From Paragonimus skrjabini miyazakii (taxonomy: Eukaryota > Platyhelminthes > Trematoda > Plagiorchiida > Troglotrematidae), in the NCBI GenBank assembly GCA_014338405.1, contig JTDE01000998.1:125064-189063 (forward strand): a stretch of DNA of 64,000 nt, read 5' to 3'. Positions 1 to 13,864 of this stretch are shown in pieces. A program made the position numbers and the translations under genes. Position 1 is the first letter of the stretch. Each line of letters opens with the position of its first letter. The notes under the pieces were generated by a model that was not told the DNA's origin, ran no database searches, and saw only the letters and a program-made list of their open reading frames with translations.

Positions 1-2639
1 ACAAGACAAAGTGCCATGACTAGAATGTGGTTACCGGTCATAAATCCTGAGTAGCACATGGCACGCTTTGTGGTTGTTATCATTGGTACAAAAATTACTT
101 ATAATCAGAAGGTGAGAAACGCCAATAAAAATAGACATACGACACGCAAATAACAATATACCGAATGTAAGTGAATAACAAAACTGCAAAACAAATTTTC
201 AGGACTTACCACGATTCGGATAGCGCAGTAGAAGTGTGTTTTGGGTCACTCACTGCGGGGTATGACGGATGGATGGGTTGATATGAGAGTAGACCTTGAG
301 TTGTAATTCATTTGCTGGATGAAGCTGTACAAGTCTTGGAATCGAAAGGCCTCATCTTTGGACTGCGTACTGTTTAGTTCTTGTGAAGACGTCAAAGCAG
401 GATTTGTTGTTCAGTATGCTGTGTATGACTGAATGATCATTCCTCTTGATGCGTCGCGTAGAAGTGCGACACACTTTGATTAATTGCCGCTAATAATCAT
501 GCAGAACAATGAAATTGGTAATGTTTTGGTGACACCAGCACTAATGTTCCTGACGAAGTTGGAACCGTTGACCATGTGGGACGCTCCTTTTCAGATTTTT
601 CATTGGGCGTTGGTTGGATAAATAAAGTCCTTTTTATAGGTGACAGATTTTGAAGAGAGGATCAATAGAACACCAATGTCGAGATGGGTTACATATTGAT
701 TGCAATGTGTTAGAGAGGTGATCATCCTGACAGTTTCGACAAGACAATTAGTGAACATGTACGGATGAAGGCATTGAAGGTGTGATGATAGGTTTAGCGT
801 GATAGTTCGGTTGACCAAACAGCGACCCTTCAAGTTCAGACGAGGTCGTTCTAAAATCTACACTACCAAGTATTTGGTGAACGTTTATCTACATCCAACA
901 TTTATGTGAGCCTATTCGGTGAACGAATAAACGTTTATCGAAAGATAAATGCTCATTTTGAAGACAAGTCCAGATATTTGATGATTGGTGAGGTTGCAGT
1001 CCAACAGCAGGTTGCCATGATTTGTTTCTCGTATATTGCCGGAATTTAGTTTTGAACAATTGTAAGCAGAGGTAGTCAACTGTATTTATTAAGATCGGAC
1101 CAAATAAAGGAGATCATGTCTGATGTCACTAAATCATGTCACACATGAACCTACATAACGTTTTACAAATCAAGCAACCGCTGAAATAAGGGTAGGTTGA
1201 GGAACGTTCGTGCATTCGTTCACAAAACGTGGACAAAACTGTTACCAATACAACAGAACAAAAAATGCTTAGCAAGATAAATTTATATAGATTTTATTGT
1301 TCTTTCTGTTCAACCTGGTACAGGATAGTGTATCCAGACAATGCATCGTGTGGTAAACGCTAGTGTCAATGCAATAAATGATATGTCAATGAATATGAGG
1401 AATTTAGTAGAGATCAATTATCCTGATCAAAAGATTCGAACTTTCGGTTCAGGGGGTAGGCTTGGTTACCGCGAAGCTTGATGTATGTATACATATAGTA
1501 TACAAAACAATGGAAGGAACACAATGGTAGGTTAAAGAGCATCACAGTTCATTTGTTCCTAATAGTTCTCTAGCAAGAAGAAAGCAGTCAGACTAAATAT
1601 TGTGAATATTTTTCTCAGGCAATTTGCCAAGTTTGCAGTAGTAGTTATTTGAATTTGCGTAAATTTACGTTAAAGAGCTCATCTGTGAACACACGCTTTT
1701 AACAAAGAAGCAAGTCATGTTCCACCGTCGAAAAGATTTCATCAACCGGCATCTGGATTTTGACATAAGAATTGACTATCAGTTCTACGGCAAATTTTTA
1801 ACAATGGAAATGCAGTTCCAACCTTCCGAGTAATTTTGTGCAAATTCTCACAACTGGTGTGCTAATAACATAACTCGGAGTCGCCCATTTCTGTTGTTGG
1901 ATATAACTGTGACGCACCATTTTTCCGATCTTTCCGGGCAGTTACAACAAAAAGCACAGTCGTCAGTCATATTTGCTCAATTTTTCTGTAGACATTATAC
2001 TGTCTCGTGAAATCCAACCCCATTGCTTGAACTTCTCACCTTCAGTTTGGTTAATGATTCTTTCGTTCGAAGATTTGGTAAAGATTATCAATTCTACACA
2101 CTATATTTGGCGCCCCGTTGATTACGTGAAAATGTCTAACTAAAAGCTCTTGAACTGATACATTGATATATAACCAGACGTTTGACATGAACCTCGAATT
2201 TGCATTGTGGTTATTCTGTTGCAAAAGGGTGTAGTCTTTGGCCTGAACATACAATACATAAAACAGTGTGGAATTCAGTAAATGCATAGCTAGCAAAGAA
2301 AGTGGGCAGTACACTTATCTGAACTGTGGAGACTAATTATCGGTTAATCATATTTTACTTTACTACCGTTGGGAACGATATGTATCTTACTGCGTTCCCA
2401 TCAGCTATGCTAAGGATTTTTTGTTGGGTGACTCTACTTACCAGCCATCTGAGAGTATGTACTATTGTAATCGAAAGCTCAGGATCTCATTTGTAATTAA
2501 ACTTCTGTGTACTAAACTGAAGAGGCTATATTTGCTGCTCTGTAGTTGTATAGCTATGTATGTTCATGCTGAGACGATGAAGAGGACCATTTTGGTTACC
2601 TTCGAGGTTCTAATTGATGTCTTTCTGAATTTCGGCTCA
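1..2639. other. No supported gene
   Basis: AT-rich DNA with only short frames. A minus-strand frame at 600-833 was examined as a possible PLE piece and not accepted. Confidence 0.6.
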
Positions 2640-3110
2640 AGGTTACCACAAATATTTATTGTATGTAAATGCAGAGAAAGCTACATAGGCAGCATCGATA
2701 TATGTTTGAGCTCCAGAACAAAGGAACATTTACCTAAATGGGTGCAGAAGTCCGTGTTACCGGAGAGCAGCAATGTTGCTGAAACACGTAAACCGCCAGT
2801 TTCCTCAGTCGCTAGACATCTTCTGACCACTGTTCACATCATCTCGTGCATTCAGACTTCTGTTGCCTCATTTTAATCCAAGATTCTTACGGTTTGCCAA
2901 AGCAGTCGCAATCTACCGACTCAAGCCAGTTGTTTGTGTTAAGAAACAACTGTTCGTGAATTTGACCCTTCCCTGGACTTAATGACCTATCCTAATCCGC
3001 TTATTGGTCATCCACCCTCCAGTTGTTTGTTATAAATAAACCATCCGTGTTATTGCAGTTGTACTACTGACGAGTCAACACGAGATATTTGCACCTATTA
3101 GTTGTCATAT
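2640..3110 (+). mobile_element. Penelope-like element, 3' fragment (GIY-YIG endonuclease end), decayed
   Basis: Remnant of a PLE, a retroelement whose single protein joins a reverse transcriptase (RT) to a GIY-YIG endonuclease. The plus frame reads IFIVCKCRESYIGS followed by KEHLPKWVQKS, the characteristic PLE endonuclease core and its downstream block. In another frame at about 2888-2980 comes FAKAVAI...KPVVCVKKQ...NLTLPW, the conserved PLE C-terminal tail. No RT is left upstream. The order and sequence match the PLE at 42-43.5 kb and the fragment at 40.1-40.5 kb, so they are one subfamily. Frameshifts and a stop show it is dead. Confidence 0.75.
3055..3105 (+). ncRNA. Hammerhead-like motif at PLE 3' end (fossil)
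   Basis: tactactgacgagtcaacac carries a hammerhead first core strand (CTGACGA, 3067-3073) about 90 bases past the PLE tail. The second core strand would be GAGA rather than GAAA, so it is probably inactive. The same motif recurs at the same place in the PLE fragment at 40.1-40.5 kb. PLEs are known to carry hammerhead motifs in their terminal repeats. Confidence 0.4.
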
Positions 3111-4629
3111 TCTAATTGTTTGGTTCATTGTTGTACCGAACCAAGTCAACTGTCTCAATTTAATGATAAGCAGTAAGACCAGTTTGACGCCGTATAAAAT
3201 GAAAAGTCTGTAACTGCCAAAGGAATAACGTGGTCAGAGTGCGAAGGTCATTTGGATGAATAGTGTGAACCACACATATACGGAATTACTCTTCTCTGTG
3301 CAATTTTCTTCTAAAGCGCACAAAGTCAACGCTCGGGTTTCTCGCCATCTGCAACCGTTACCTAGTGGTGAATGTTCAATTGAACTATATTTTCTTCAGC
3401 CTTGTACATTAGTCATCAATGAGATGTGGATGTGGAGTTTAGGTAAAGCAAACAGTACATATTTCATAATTACGATGGCACGTTTTAATTAACTGAAAGG
3501 GACTGTAAAGCCTTGTCTTCCACTTTAGGTAATTCTAACATGGAGCCTCATCTAGGCTCTCGTTCTCTATGATAGCCACGAAACTCAACCTACGGATCAG
3601 TTGTAAGAAGGCGCTTGCGATTCGACAAAAGTTCTTGGAAAAATCGACAGACAAGCATATTGCAATCCAACTATGTCCTGGCAACTTTTGACTCTATCGC
3701 AACAAATTTTGGGTATGTGTAAAACAACACTTTTATTACAAGTCCTCCCTCGTTGCAGCTTGTGAATTGGTTGAAGAATGGTCGCATTGAAATGTGTTTA
3801 TTGTCAGCCAGTTAGATGCTGTAGATAAAGACTAGCAAAGTGTGAATGTGTCTCACTATTTTATCGAGGTGAGCGGGAAACAAAAATCACAGGCTTGTTA
3901 CTTTTGGTTTGTGCCGGCTAGACGCAGACTGTGTTCAACAAAAACCAATTTCGTTTTTTCTGACAAGGTAGTTAGTCATGCATATCTCCAAAAATCTGGT
4001 CCAAATTTAAGCCATTCTTGTCATTGGGTGACTTTCTGTACGGCCTACTTATAGGAATGTATTAATTTCAATTCAATGAAGTCAATAGAAATTATCCGGT
4101 TTTTTTATCTGATATACAATTATTTGTCACGCACTCTGAATAAAGATTAACTTATTCATTTATGTTTTTATCATAATCTGACAAGAAGGGTCGTTGCTAG
4201 TGTCTTGAAAAATATATTGAAAATATGACGAATACGAACTGCACTACTTCCGTTCATTTAGCATAAGATAATTTCCTTAAACATAACTTGTGCTGTTTTT
4301 GCAAAAATGTCCAATCCAAGCAGTGAGCCCAGCTTCCAAGCATTCTTTTTTGCGATAGATGCAAGACTGAAATCTCTGTGCCTGCCTCATTTTTTAAAAT
4401 AGAAATGCAAAAGCCTACCTTTATTTTCATACATATTTAAGGAAGGTTCTGTCGGGAATCGATTGAAGGTCAGTGTTCCAACTGAAACGTCGCCCAACAA
4501 TCCTATATATTTGAAGACACATTTATTCAATAGCCTACACTTTTTCATTTAACTGAAACTGAACGTTAACTGTAATGGTGGGATAGCGCTGGAATTAATG
4601 TGATCATATCGAATAAGTAATAAAGATTC

Positions 4630-4700
4630 GGGGAGTTGGATTGTTTCAAAATTGAACACTACCCATCACAACCACCACATTTGATTTTGAATCAGTCAGA
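4630..4700 (-). mobile_element. Possible SINE 3'-tail fragment
   Basis: tttcaaaattgaacactacc followed by catcacaacc resembles the minus-strand SINE tail at 52.3 kb (tttcaaaattgaacaccacc). Only about 40 bases support it. Confidence 0.4.
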
Positions 4701-5872
4701 TGGCTATTTACTAATTATTGCAGCCATGGATCGTTCACGTCGTGTCGACATACCAGGTTGTATAGAAGTTGTGGATGACGTGTTCATGTCATCAAACGGC
4801 GTTTACAAAACGGGATCGCTTTAGGTAACATATTAAGAAAAAACTCATGGTCGTGTGATCACCTTAATGTTTTCCGGGTCATTTGAATGACTTTCTACGT
4901 TAACGCAATGAGATTAAATGAGTGTAAACTATGGTTTGATTAGTTTGGCTTGCAGTTTTATCATTTTATCAGAAGTGAAAAGTGAATACTCAGGGACACG
5001 CCGTAGCAAGGTTTTCTTTGAACTGTTGGCTGATCTTGCAGTTTTGTCATACGTAAGACCTCTTCTGCCTACACAGAGTTTATTTTTCTGATGTCTTCGC
5101 TTTTAAATGTATTTGTAAAGTGACAGACTGATATTCCAGCAACTATACTGTGTGGGAAATTTATAACCCCCGTCTAAATTGTTCCACTCTGTGGTGCTTA
5201 TCCTCTTGATAATCACTTTTTACTAGCGGAGATTTGTGTGCGTATGCTAAAACCAGCACGGGCTATTTAGGAAAATTGTTTTGAGAATGGGTTGATGTGA
5301 AAATTGTCATTGTGTTCCACGAATAAAAAACTACTGTTGGAGTATTCATTATTATCATTCTTTCATATTCTAAGTGAGAAAAACTAACAGTCGTATGCAT
5401 AATGTTGTGCTGAATTGTAGTAAACATCACTTGTGAAGGTGACGAGAAAATGGAAAACAGAGCAAATAGTACAACAGACTGTATAAAGTATGCACTGAGA
5501 ATCACATGTAGATGAAGAGTGCAGTTGACTAGTTTCTGACCGAACGCACTGGTAGTTAGATGCCGGAGGTGTTTATGATAGGTTGTGATACGATCGGACT
5601 ATTGACGATCGAGTGCACGTACAAAATTGTCTCACATGCTGTATTAGAGCTGACTTTCAGATTGCGAATTACCCTCAGCTTTACACAATGGGTATTCATG
5701 TATGCCTTCACGGAAATCGCACTTCATGAGAGATAAAACACTCAAGAAGCTTTATTGGCCCCATAATCTTTGTCGTTTTTACAGACAATGTGATCATACC
5801 GTTCTACTCAGGAATATATAATTTCATGTGCCTTTCAACATAAAATGAAACCCCTTAGGACCGCACCGCGTT

Positions 5873-5900
5873 AGCTCACTGTAGAGCTGAGCAGTGAGCT
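5873..5900. repeat. Perfect 9-bp inverted repeat (hairpin)
   Basis: agctcactg and cagtgagct flank a 10-base loop. The surroundings (gttagctcactgtagagc) faintly resemble a tRNA A box, so this may be a very old tRNA-derived fragment. No gene context. Confidence 0.35.
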
Positions 5901-8164
5901 ATCGCAGTCACATCTAGTGTTCAAGTTTAATAACGTTCCGTCATGGTTACTACTTGAACAATGGGTAACCAATTTTGTGATCGGTTATCAGCAAGTGTCA
6001 TACCAAGCAAAGTCCGAAAGGACCGATTACTGTTACGCTATGATCACGTGAATCAGTTCATTTGATTTGGGAATTTTTGAAAGTTAAGAGATTTCCAGAT
6101 AAGAGCTGATTACAACTGTATGTTGTTATCAAAAATGTGGGAAACAGACGAGAGGTGTTCCATCTAATATTTATTAATTATAGTCATTAATCTCGGTGTT
6201 ACCTTCTGCAAATGACTCTTCTGCATTCACTGTACGTATGTTTACATTCAGTTTCATTATTTCTTATGTCACCTGACGATGTACGGCCCGAGGAACCTGG
6301 CATCAGGTAGCTTGCTCAGGTACAATATGACAAAGATACGGTTCCCACCACCACCTAACTTTATTTTAACACTAACTGATTGTCTATCCACTCATCAGGA
6401 CTGAATAAAACAGCTCATACCTGTTGTTGTCTACCGCTCGATTGAGGGATTCCCGGCGAATGTCCTTCAATCATCTAGTCACCAATCCACCTGGCTTAGA
6501 ATAAGCTCTTAATAATAATCGTCAAAGACCAAACTTCGCCAAAAAATTGCTATGCTAGAACTAGACTGGGGAGTCAAATCCTTGTCACTGAAATGATGAT
6601 GAATAAGTAAGTGTGCAGCCTAAACGGCAAGCAATTCAACAATGTGATTAACAGTTCTACGATTAACGGTGGTGGTTTTCCAGTTCACACATGAGCTAAT
6701 ACTGGCTTAACTGAAGAGAATGACACCATCTTTCTAGATAACTGTTATCAGTCTGATCTTGAAGAAATTGTCGGGAGTACGCTCACCAACAGTGGTGCCC
6801 ACCTAGGATAACTAAATCTCAACGGCTGATTATGCTCTGGTCAGCCAGCACAACCCCTTAGAGGGATTTACGTTGCCTGACAACAACAATCGTGTCCTTT
6901 CTCGCCATTTCGTACGGAGTATGTTGTTCACTTTTCCAATCCGCCATAATGCTCGAGATCTTGTGTTTAGTCATAGACGGCTGCAGACTAGTGTGGAAAT
7001 GAATCAATCTGAAGACGAACAGCACTCATCAAGGTATATCTTAACGACTGCTTACAACAAGCGAGTGGATGTACGTAAAAGTGCTATCAGTCGGGGTTTA
7101 GAGATGCGTGTAGCTTTGTCCCAGATCCAAGCCGGGTATACATAGCTACATAGGTTGTCTACGATTGTACAGTGCACGTGTATGACATATAAGGGATGAA
7201 CGAAACTCTTTTTTGTTTTCGGTTTATCTATAAGAGTATGCCTGCTTGAGTCTGTTGTTCGCCCTCACTGACAATGTGTGGGTCGAGCGTTCACATAATT
7301 CACCAGACACAGCAAACCCAGCGCACGTAACGCTTCACTTGTTTCCAAATAAAGTAGGTCATGTGATTTTCTAACCAGAAGCTTGTTTCCTAAATCCGCA
7401 TGTTTCGGATATTCCACCGTCTAAATCTTCTGTTTGTTACGACTCGTTATTCCAATTCATAATTTCAGCTTCAGTCGTAATAAATTGTTACTATTTGTTC
7501 GTGCATATTCCATAGATTACAGACACGGTAATGCCCTGTTTGGTTAGTCAATTTTAACGGAACCTTTATCTTCCTTGGTTATGCATAAAAAAGGTGCAAA
7601 TATTATTAACTGTATGATAACACAAACAAACAGAAGCCCTCCAGATTTGTTGTAGTTTATATGCGAGAAAACTGGAGTATATTGCTTGAAACATACAATG
7701 AGCGGCAGTGTAGTGCCCAGATATTTAAATGCTTGTTCAATTTTGAATATTGTATGATTAATTACGATCATCCATGAATAGACAAGTTACACTGAACAGA
7801 AATAAATCCGCTGTATACTGAGTGTTCCCAGAAAACTTAAGCACCTACTGAAAACTTACCCTTTAATGTATGTTTGGTATTAATTACCTCGTTTAAAGAC
7901 CGTGCATGAGGTTGTAGAGTTGAATGACAGCAATACAAACACAATGATGTGAAATTTATGAACAGCCCCGTCTGTGTTGTTCATTATACATAACATTTCG
8001 AAGAGTTCCCTCGCTTAAAATACCTCATAGCTTGATTGGACAAAATTCTTCAAACATATAAGACTGTCTATAAAATAATGCATACAAATGTGGTGAACAA
8101 TGTGAACGAAAATTGGTGGTTTATATTATCTTGATTCAAAGGGACAAAAACGGGTATTGTCACT

Positions 8165-8204
8165 TCCTACCTGTTTATGAGGATGACGAAACCGTCTAGG
8201 CGTC
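8165..8204 (+). ncRNA. Possible hammerhead remnant
   Basis: CCTA (8166-8169) and TAGG (8197-8200) could form stem I around CTG...ATGAGGATGACGAAAC and a GTC cleavage triplet. The first core strand is interrupted by extra bases and stem III is nearly absent, so this is at best a fossil. A minus-strand PLE lies about 0.5 kb away, but the orientation is opposite. Confidence 0.25.
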
Positions 8205-8344
8205 CGACATTTCCCTGGTATGCAACCTTCCTTGTAGACTGAAATCTCATGAACAAAATATCTTGAGAGGCTTCAGTACATTATCATTCTAACAAGAGCT
8301 CTATGCGACATTTTGTTTAGAATGTGTCGCAATATTCCGCTTCC

Positions 8345-8444
8345 NNNNNNNNNNNNNNNNNNNNNNNNNNNNNNNNNNNNNNNNNNNNNNNNNNNNNNNN
8401 NNNNNNNNNNNNNNNNNNNNNNNNNNNNNNNNNNNNNNNNNNNN
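8345..8444. other. Assembly gap (100 N)
   Basis: Exactly 100 unknown bases, a usual placeholder size. Open frames reported across it are artefacts. Confidence 0.99.
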
Positions 8445-8689
8445 GAAAAACATTTGGAAGAGAGTAATAACCGTAATAAAAATATTGTACAACAATTTCT
8501 CAGCAGACAGAACTGTTTTCCATAAAATCTCATCTTGGGCTGGTACAGTTATATATCAAGTTAATTAACAGTGATGAAAGTTAGTATACAAGAAAAGTAC
8601 GAGGTCAGGCAATTGGATTAAATACAGGCACGACTTCGTTACGGTTAGGATCACAAGCCAGGTATGTTTCAGAAAGTCAGTGGTAACTG

Positions 8690-9040
8690 CGTTGCGTTGG
8701 GTGAAGATTGAATCAAATAGTCGCGGGGGTTCAGTGTACGTGTTTGGCCACGATAAGCCCAAGGTGTGGACGAATTGTTTTTGAATATACAAATCCGGGT
8801 GGCATGGTCGGATTGCGACCACTTCGGTTATAGACAGGATGCACCACTTGATCTTTCGTGACTCGGTAGACCATGCGAAAAACCCTCTCTCTGCTTGTGT
8901 GTTGGTCACAGTCTACCAGGTGGACCAGAATGGATGAGTTGATGTTCTTTGTTAATATGGAGCGAGGTCACGCCGAGCACTGTTCAAGAATTCCTCACGA
9001 CAAATACCTAGTTGTGCCACCAATGTAGGCTGAACCAAAG
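8690..9040 (-). mobile_element. Penelope-like element, 3' fragment, second subfamily, decayed
   Basis: Read on the minus strand, a GIY-YIG core (AYIGGTTRYLS) at about 9035-8990 is followed, after a stop and frame changes, by SSILVHLVDCDQH and then by LSITEVVAIRPCHPDLYIQK and QFVHTLGLSWP at about 8840-8740. These blocks and their order are typical of the PLE endonuclease and C-terminal tail. The wording (TTRYLS, HLVD, IQKQFVHTL) differs from the family at 42-43 kb, so it is a separate subfamily. No RT is visible. Stops show it is non-functional. Confidence 0.7.
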
Positions 9041-12000
9041 GAATAGCCAATAACTACGCGTGCACCAGCACGTATCCGTTAGCAAGATGAGGTCACAATG
9101 ACACGCTAATTGTTTGAATGTACACACGTGCCTCGATTACTGCGATTTATGGAGACAAGTGATAAAATTACTTTTGAGTTGTTTATGTATTTGAAAGGTT
9201 TAGTGTGGGTTAACCTGGGTTCAGCCTAAAAACTTTCGTCAATGTTGGTTGTGTGCATGGCAAAGCAGACTGTACTTTTTGAGTTGTCAATTGTAAGATG
9301 TTAATCTTTAAAAGGCTTTGAAACGGTAACATTGTTGAACACGTTATTGCGTAATCGCAATAGGCTTTATTGTGGTTATAACTCTGTGTTTTATGGATTT
9401 CATGAAGGATTAAGTAAACCTCTAATCTCTCGTGATAGTGGTATTCGATTCCTACTGATATTGTAGAACAATGGAACTCAGTGTTCTAATCAGTGAGCTC
9501 GATTTATCTGTTTTGGGATGACAACGTTCTCTCCAACTCCATATTTTTAAAACGACGCAATAATTCATAAGTAACCCTTAATAAACTCACTTGTTTTACT
9601 ATTAGGTCTCCCTACATGAGTCAAAGATTGTTACATATATTACGCCGGATGCCACAATTTTAGTAAACAGCTTTACTAATCGGCACCTATAAAGGATTAT
9701 GCTAAACAACCACCTACTGAAGAATGTGGTCGGCCTATTACGAGGATTTTCTGTCAGCATCGATCTACCACTGGATGATTCTTAGTTTCTCGTGCTGCAT
9801 TTCATTTGGATAAAATATATTCAAGTGCTGTGAAAGTGGCACCTTAGAGCAAGACAACTGAAGTACCCGATGGCTCGTATGGATTTCGTTATCCGAGCTG
9901 AACCAACTACTTTTAGAAGTGCAATTCCATTTTTCCGGTGGAAAATTTCACATTGAAATGATGATAGTTACCCTTAAGTAAGTCTGGATCACAATTTAAA
10001 AATACACAACTAACCAGCCTGTGAAGTAACTTATTAAGTAAGTGACCTCGATAAATTATGTGTCATAACATCAACCATCTGTTACACACCAACCAGACAA
10101 TTTTCGGCTGGCTGAAAGTGGACAATCTAAAATGACAATGAAATTAAATAATTACTTATTACTCAATTAGCTACCAGAAAGTCGCTGTGTTTACCGAAAC
10201 ACTGTTTACAATATTGCCAATGAGAAAAATAAAACCATTAAATCAGCTGATAACGAAACGGGAAATGGTAAAACAAAAATCCAAATTTTACTCGTTGGGC
10301 GCTGTGTGATAACAATTTGAACTATTGTAACTCTAAACATCAAACATCACCATACATTTTCTGACGAAAATACTTATAGATTCATTCGGATCCCATCATT
10401 TGTCCTCACAAATTAAGGTAGAATTGAGCAATGAATGAAGTAGAGTACGTTTGTTGGTTGATGAGCGAATTGGGGTCACCTTTTGCTTTATTAGGCGGTC
10501 TATATTCATTATGGAAGAAATCATCAACTCTGGTAAGTTGTCGTTTGGACGACCAAAGTATATTTGTGGTAGGACATTTGTCAAGAAAAAACACTGGTTA
10601 CAGGAAAGAGATTACACATAATTCACCTCGTTTCACTGTTTGCATCAAGGTAAGGTCAATCTAATCGATAAGCTACATTATTTGAAAACTTGACAGTGCA
10701 AAATATATGAAACGTGTTGAACTAATTCCTCTGTCTGCATATGGAACGAAAACAGTATAACACACCTTGCGATTTAACACCAAGTTGGGTGGGGGACCTC
10801 TGAATTATTCACGCCAGTAACGTTATCTAAGTTGAACCCGACAGGTATTTGCATGCGAAAAGCCGGTTGTTTCAGGATTTCCTTGAACATTCTGAATATA
10901 GATGATACTGAGAATCGTTCTTCCAGAGATTCTGTAACAGTACCCAATAAGAACAGTCAGTCCACTGTTTTTATCTTATCGAGAAGTGAAATGGAGGTTT
11001 AAATCTATATCCGAACAGATTTGTAAAAGTTATTAGCCATCACCGTGATTATGGGGACTATTGATGATTAGTGCATCTGCACCGCTTGTTCGTAATTGGT
11101 TACATCTTGAAGATGTGTCGTGTATTGTCGTGAATTAAACTAAAGAGGAGTGTTGTGGTGTTTATTGTTGTAGTTGTTTTGAGTAGTATTTTAACCCATT
11201 TCATTTTTACAGCATTATGTAGGGATAAGAGATAAAATTTTGAAAAGCGTGGCAGTAGGGCTGCCATGAAAAAATAGATAAGTTTCTCAGACTAATGAAA
11301 ATTGTAGAAGGAAGAGCACTGTGTATTTCGATATTTTTTTTATAACTTTAAATATTCTCAGCTCTATTTTGGTAATGGTCACGTCCGGCATGTCTATCTA
11401 CCGTATATCTTTCATGATTATAATACATATGACCTTTAGAGAATCTTGTCCTTATGATTATTGTAACACAAATTGTCCTCCCCGTTTTTCAACACGCATG
11501 CCTGAAGCTAAATTGCAATCGAAAAACCAGATGATAATATATAATTATAATTGCGGTATAATTTCTGGAATTCAAGAGAATTTATGTTTTCATAGTACAT
11601 TTCACAATTTTGTCACAACGTTTGTCCATGATGCTGATACGATTTTGAATGTCTGTTTCACTGTGAACATATGTTTGCTGATTTGTGTATTGTAGGTTCA
11701 CTTTCCACTGGTAGGCTTGATTAATTCACTAAAGCAGTTTGCCTTCAGGATAATCAGGGCATTTTATCGAGTTGATTCCTCAACTGTAGTCTGTTCTTAT
11801 TGACCGTACGCATATATTGCAATGAACTTGTTGAAACACCATATACCTAGACAATGGTCTCCAAATAACACGCAGATTTTACTTGAGAAGTCCAATGGTA
11901 GATCAGAGTTAGTTTTTTCTTATACCAAGTAAACTTTCCTTTCGCACTGCTAGGTTATATGATCTACGTAGTTTTGCCGGATGTATACGGCTTCTTCTGA

Positions 12001-13864
12001 ACTATGTATGCTATTTGTATTAACGGGCTGCTTGCTAGTTATTAAACACAAGGTATGATCCCTCTGAAAGTCTATCTAGCTTTCTACCACTAAGACATGT
12101 CGCCCGCAAATCTAGCTATTTACCAGTCATAGCTTCCACTCGCTACACTCCTTTTAGTCTGCTCTAGGAAGCTACCAAAATCTGTCGAGATCATGAATCG
12201 GTCACTATTTACTCGTCAGTCGTTTGCTTTCATCGGTTAACTGCTCACAATTTTCGTCATAATTAACAGAAAACAGCACCAGCTTGAAGCAGATGACAGC
12301 TATATATTGAAAATAAAATGGACTTCCACCTTCCTTGAAAAATTGTCCATGAGTTGATCTCAACAGCAAGATTTCGTATGTTTGGGAAGGATAACGAAAT
12401 CAACATACAGACTGCCAAACTACCATAAACTCTGCATTGTCCTCAGTTTGACAGGAGAGAATAATTGCGTCGTATTGTCCAGATGCAATGAAGAGCTGAG
12501 CGGAAATAACCAGATCATAGTGTGAGAAGACCTGACTAGTGTTAATATCTAGTAGCCACTGTGACCACGGTTTACGTCGAATCGATGCATACCTTACTGT
12601 CACTGTGGAGATCGGACCATACAGTGCCTCGACTGCTGCCATTGAAAAGCTCATGTATGATTTGAGGAGAGGTCACACTGGTGATTTATGGAACTGAGGA
12701 ATTATGAAATCCTGTAAATATTGTCGAATCGGTCGCTTTTGTAAATTATTCGGATGCCTGACACACAGTTTGGGGTCGTATAATTTCCCAGGTCACTAAG
12801 AGCAGATAATATATGTTCTTTGAAAAAACGTGGCGTGATGCATGTTGTCAGAGATACCAAAAAATCTCGAAACGACAATTTTGTGCTTGCTAGACCGATG
12901 GGCAATTTCAGTAAGCAACGTTTTAGTTCTAAACTATGAATGGTAGTTTACCGGTTGGTAGTCTTCTACAATGGGGAGAGAACTTCCTTTCTTTTACGTT
13001 AACTGATCAGTTTTTATCGAACGCTTGTGTCCAATGGTGTATAATTGCAATAACAAGTGAACATAATTGATTAAAGGGACATTTCAATGAAACTAATCGT
13101 ATGTAACTCTGTCGTCAACGCAAAGGGAATCCCATTGAAACAAGCCTGTACAAATTTTATGCTTTTAGTGATTAGTAAAAAAACCTTGGAGGATGACGCG
13201 AAAATGTGTAGTACAGGTTGTCTAACAGGCAGGCATGTATTGAACAGAATTTTGAAACTTACAACAGATTCAGTCATAACCAATGCGTGTTTCTGTGGGA
13301 ACAGACAATAATTATAGGGTAGTTCGTTCTACGGAGTAGCTTGCTATTCTCCAGTCTTGTTTCACTAAATAAATCATAGAAGTTTTCAACTACACATATG
13401 AGAATGCACCCTGTTTCAATGCGTTTTAATGTTCGTTATTGGAGGGACTGCACCATAGTAACGTATATTCATTTTTCTTCCCGTGTGTAGACCATCCAAC
13501 GCAGATTCACCCTACCGATGGAGACATAGGAACACAGTGGGGAAAATTACGTCATCCTTCTATAAAACTCATGATCGTATGTAGATACAAATGAGCTCTT
13601 GCAATCGAAGTTTGGAGTGAAACAACACAAAAGTTCCCTGGCATATATAAGTGTCAATGTTGAGCTGTAGTTCTCATCCATCCATAAAAATCCAGTTCTT
13701 GAAGGCAGGTGAAAAGGCAAGAAGAATTGATGCGATTAGTTAAGAATTTCGTTTTATGTACTTCACCAACCATTGACAGCGCAGTTCAATGACAAGAAAT
13801 TTGCTACTTTGTAATCACTTCGTAACACTGGCTGACTTTCAACAAAAATATTGAAAAAACAGAC
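9041..13864. other. No supported gene
   Basis: AT-rich. A 124-codon plus frame at 11321-11695 (GTG start) is hydrophobic at its start and cysteine-containing, but fits no family. Minus frames at 12400-12905 are likewise unrecognised. Confidence 0.55.
10431..10655 (+). CDS. Weak candidate exon with a splice donor
   Basis: An open frame from ATG 10431 (MNEVEYVCWLMSELG...) reaches ...RFTVCIK and then a consensus-like donor (atcaag|gtaagg). No family was recognised and no acceptor-linked partner was seen. Chance is a real alternative. Confidence 0.15.

Larger units (their letters stand above)
3111..8164. other. No supported gene apart from small repeat traces
   Basis: Holds the SINE-tail trace at 4.6 kb and the hairpin at 5.87 kb. 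gaaacgtcgcccaac at about 4485 is wording often seen near PLE ends, but nothing around it is recognisable. The 90-codon frame at 6873-7145 has no motif. Confidence 0.6.

Noticed and set aside
600..833. Minus-strand frame with ...KKDFIYPTN..., considered as a PLE thumb and linker
   Set aside because: Spacing to the next PLE-like block (KG...) is wrong and no catalytic or GIY-YIG wording is nearby.
8273..8533. Open frames across the first run of N
   Set aside because: They consist mostly of unknown residues and are artefacts of the gap.
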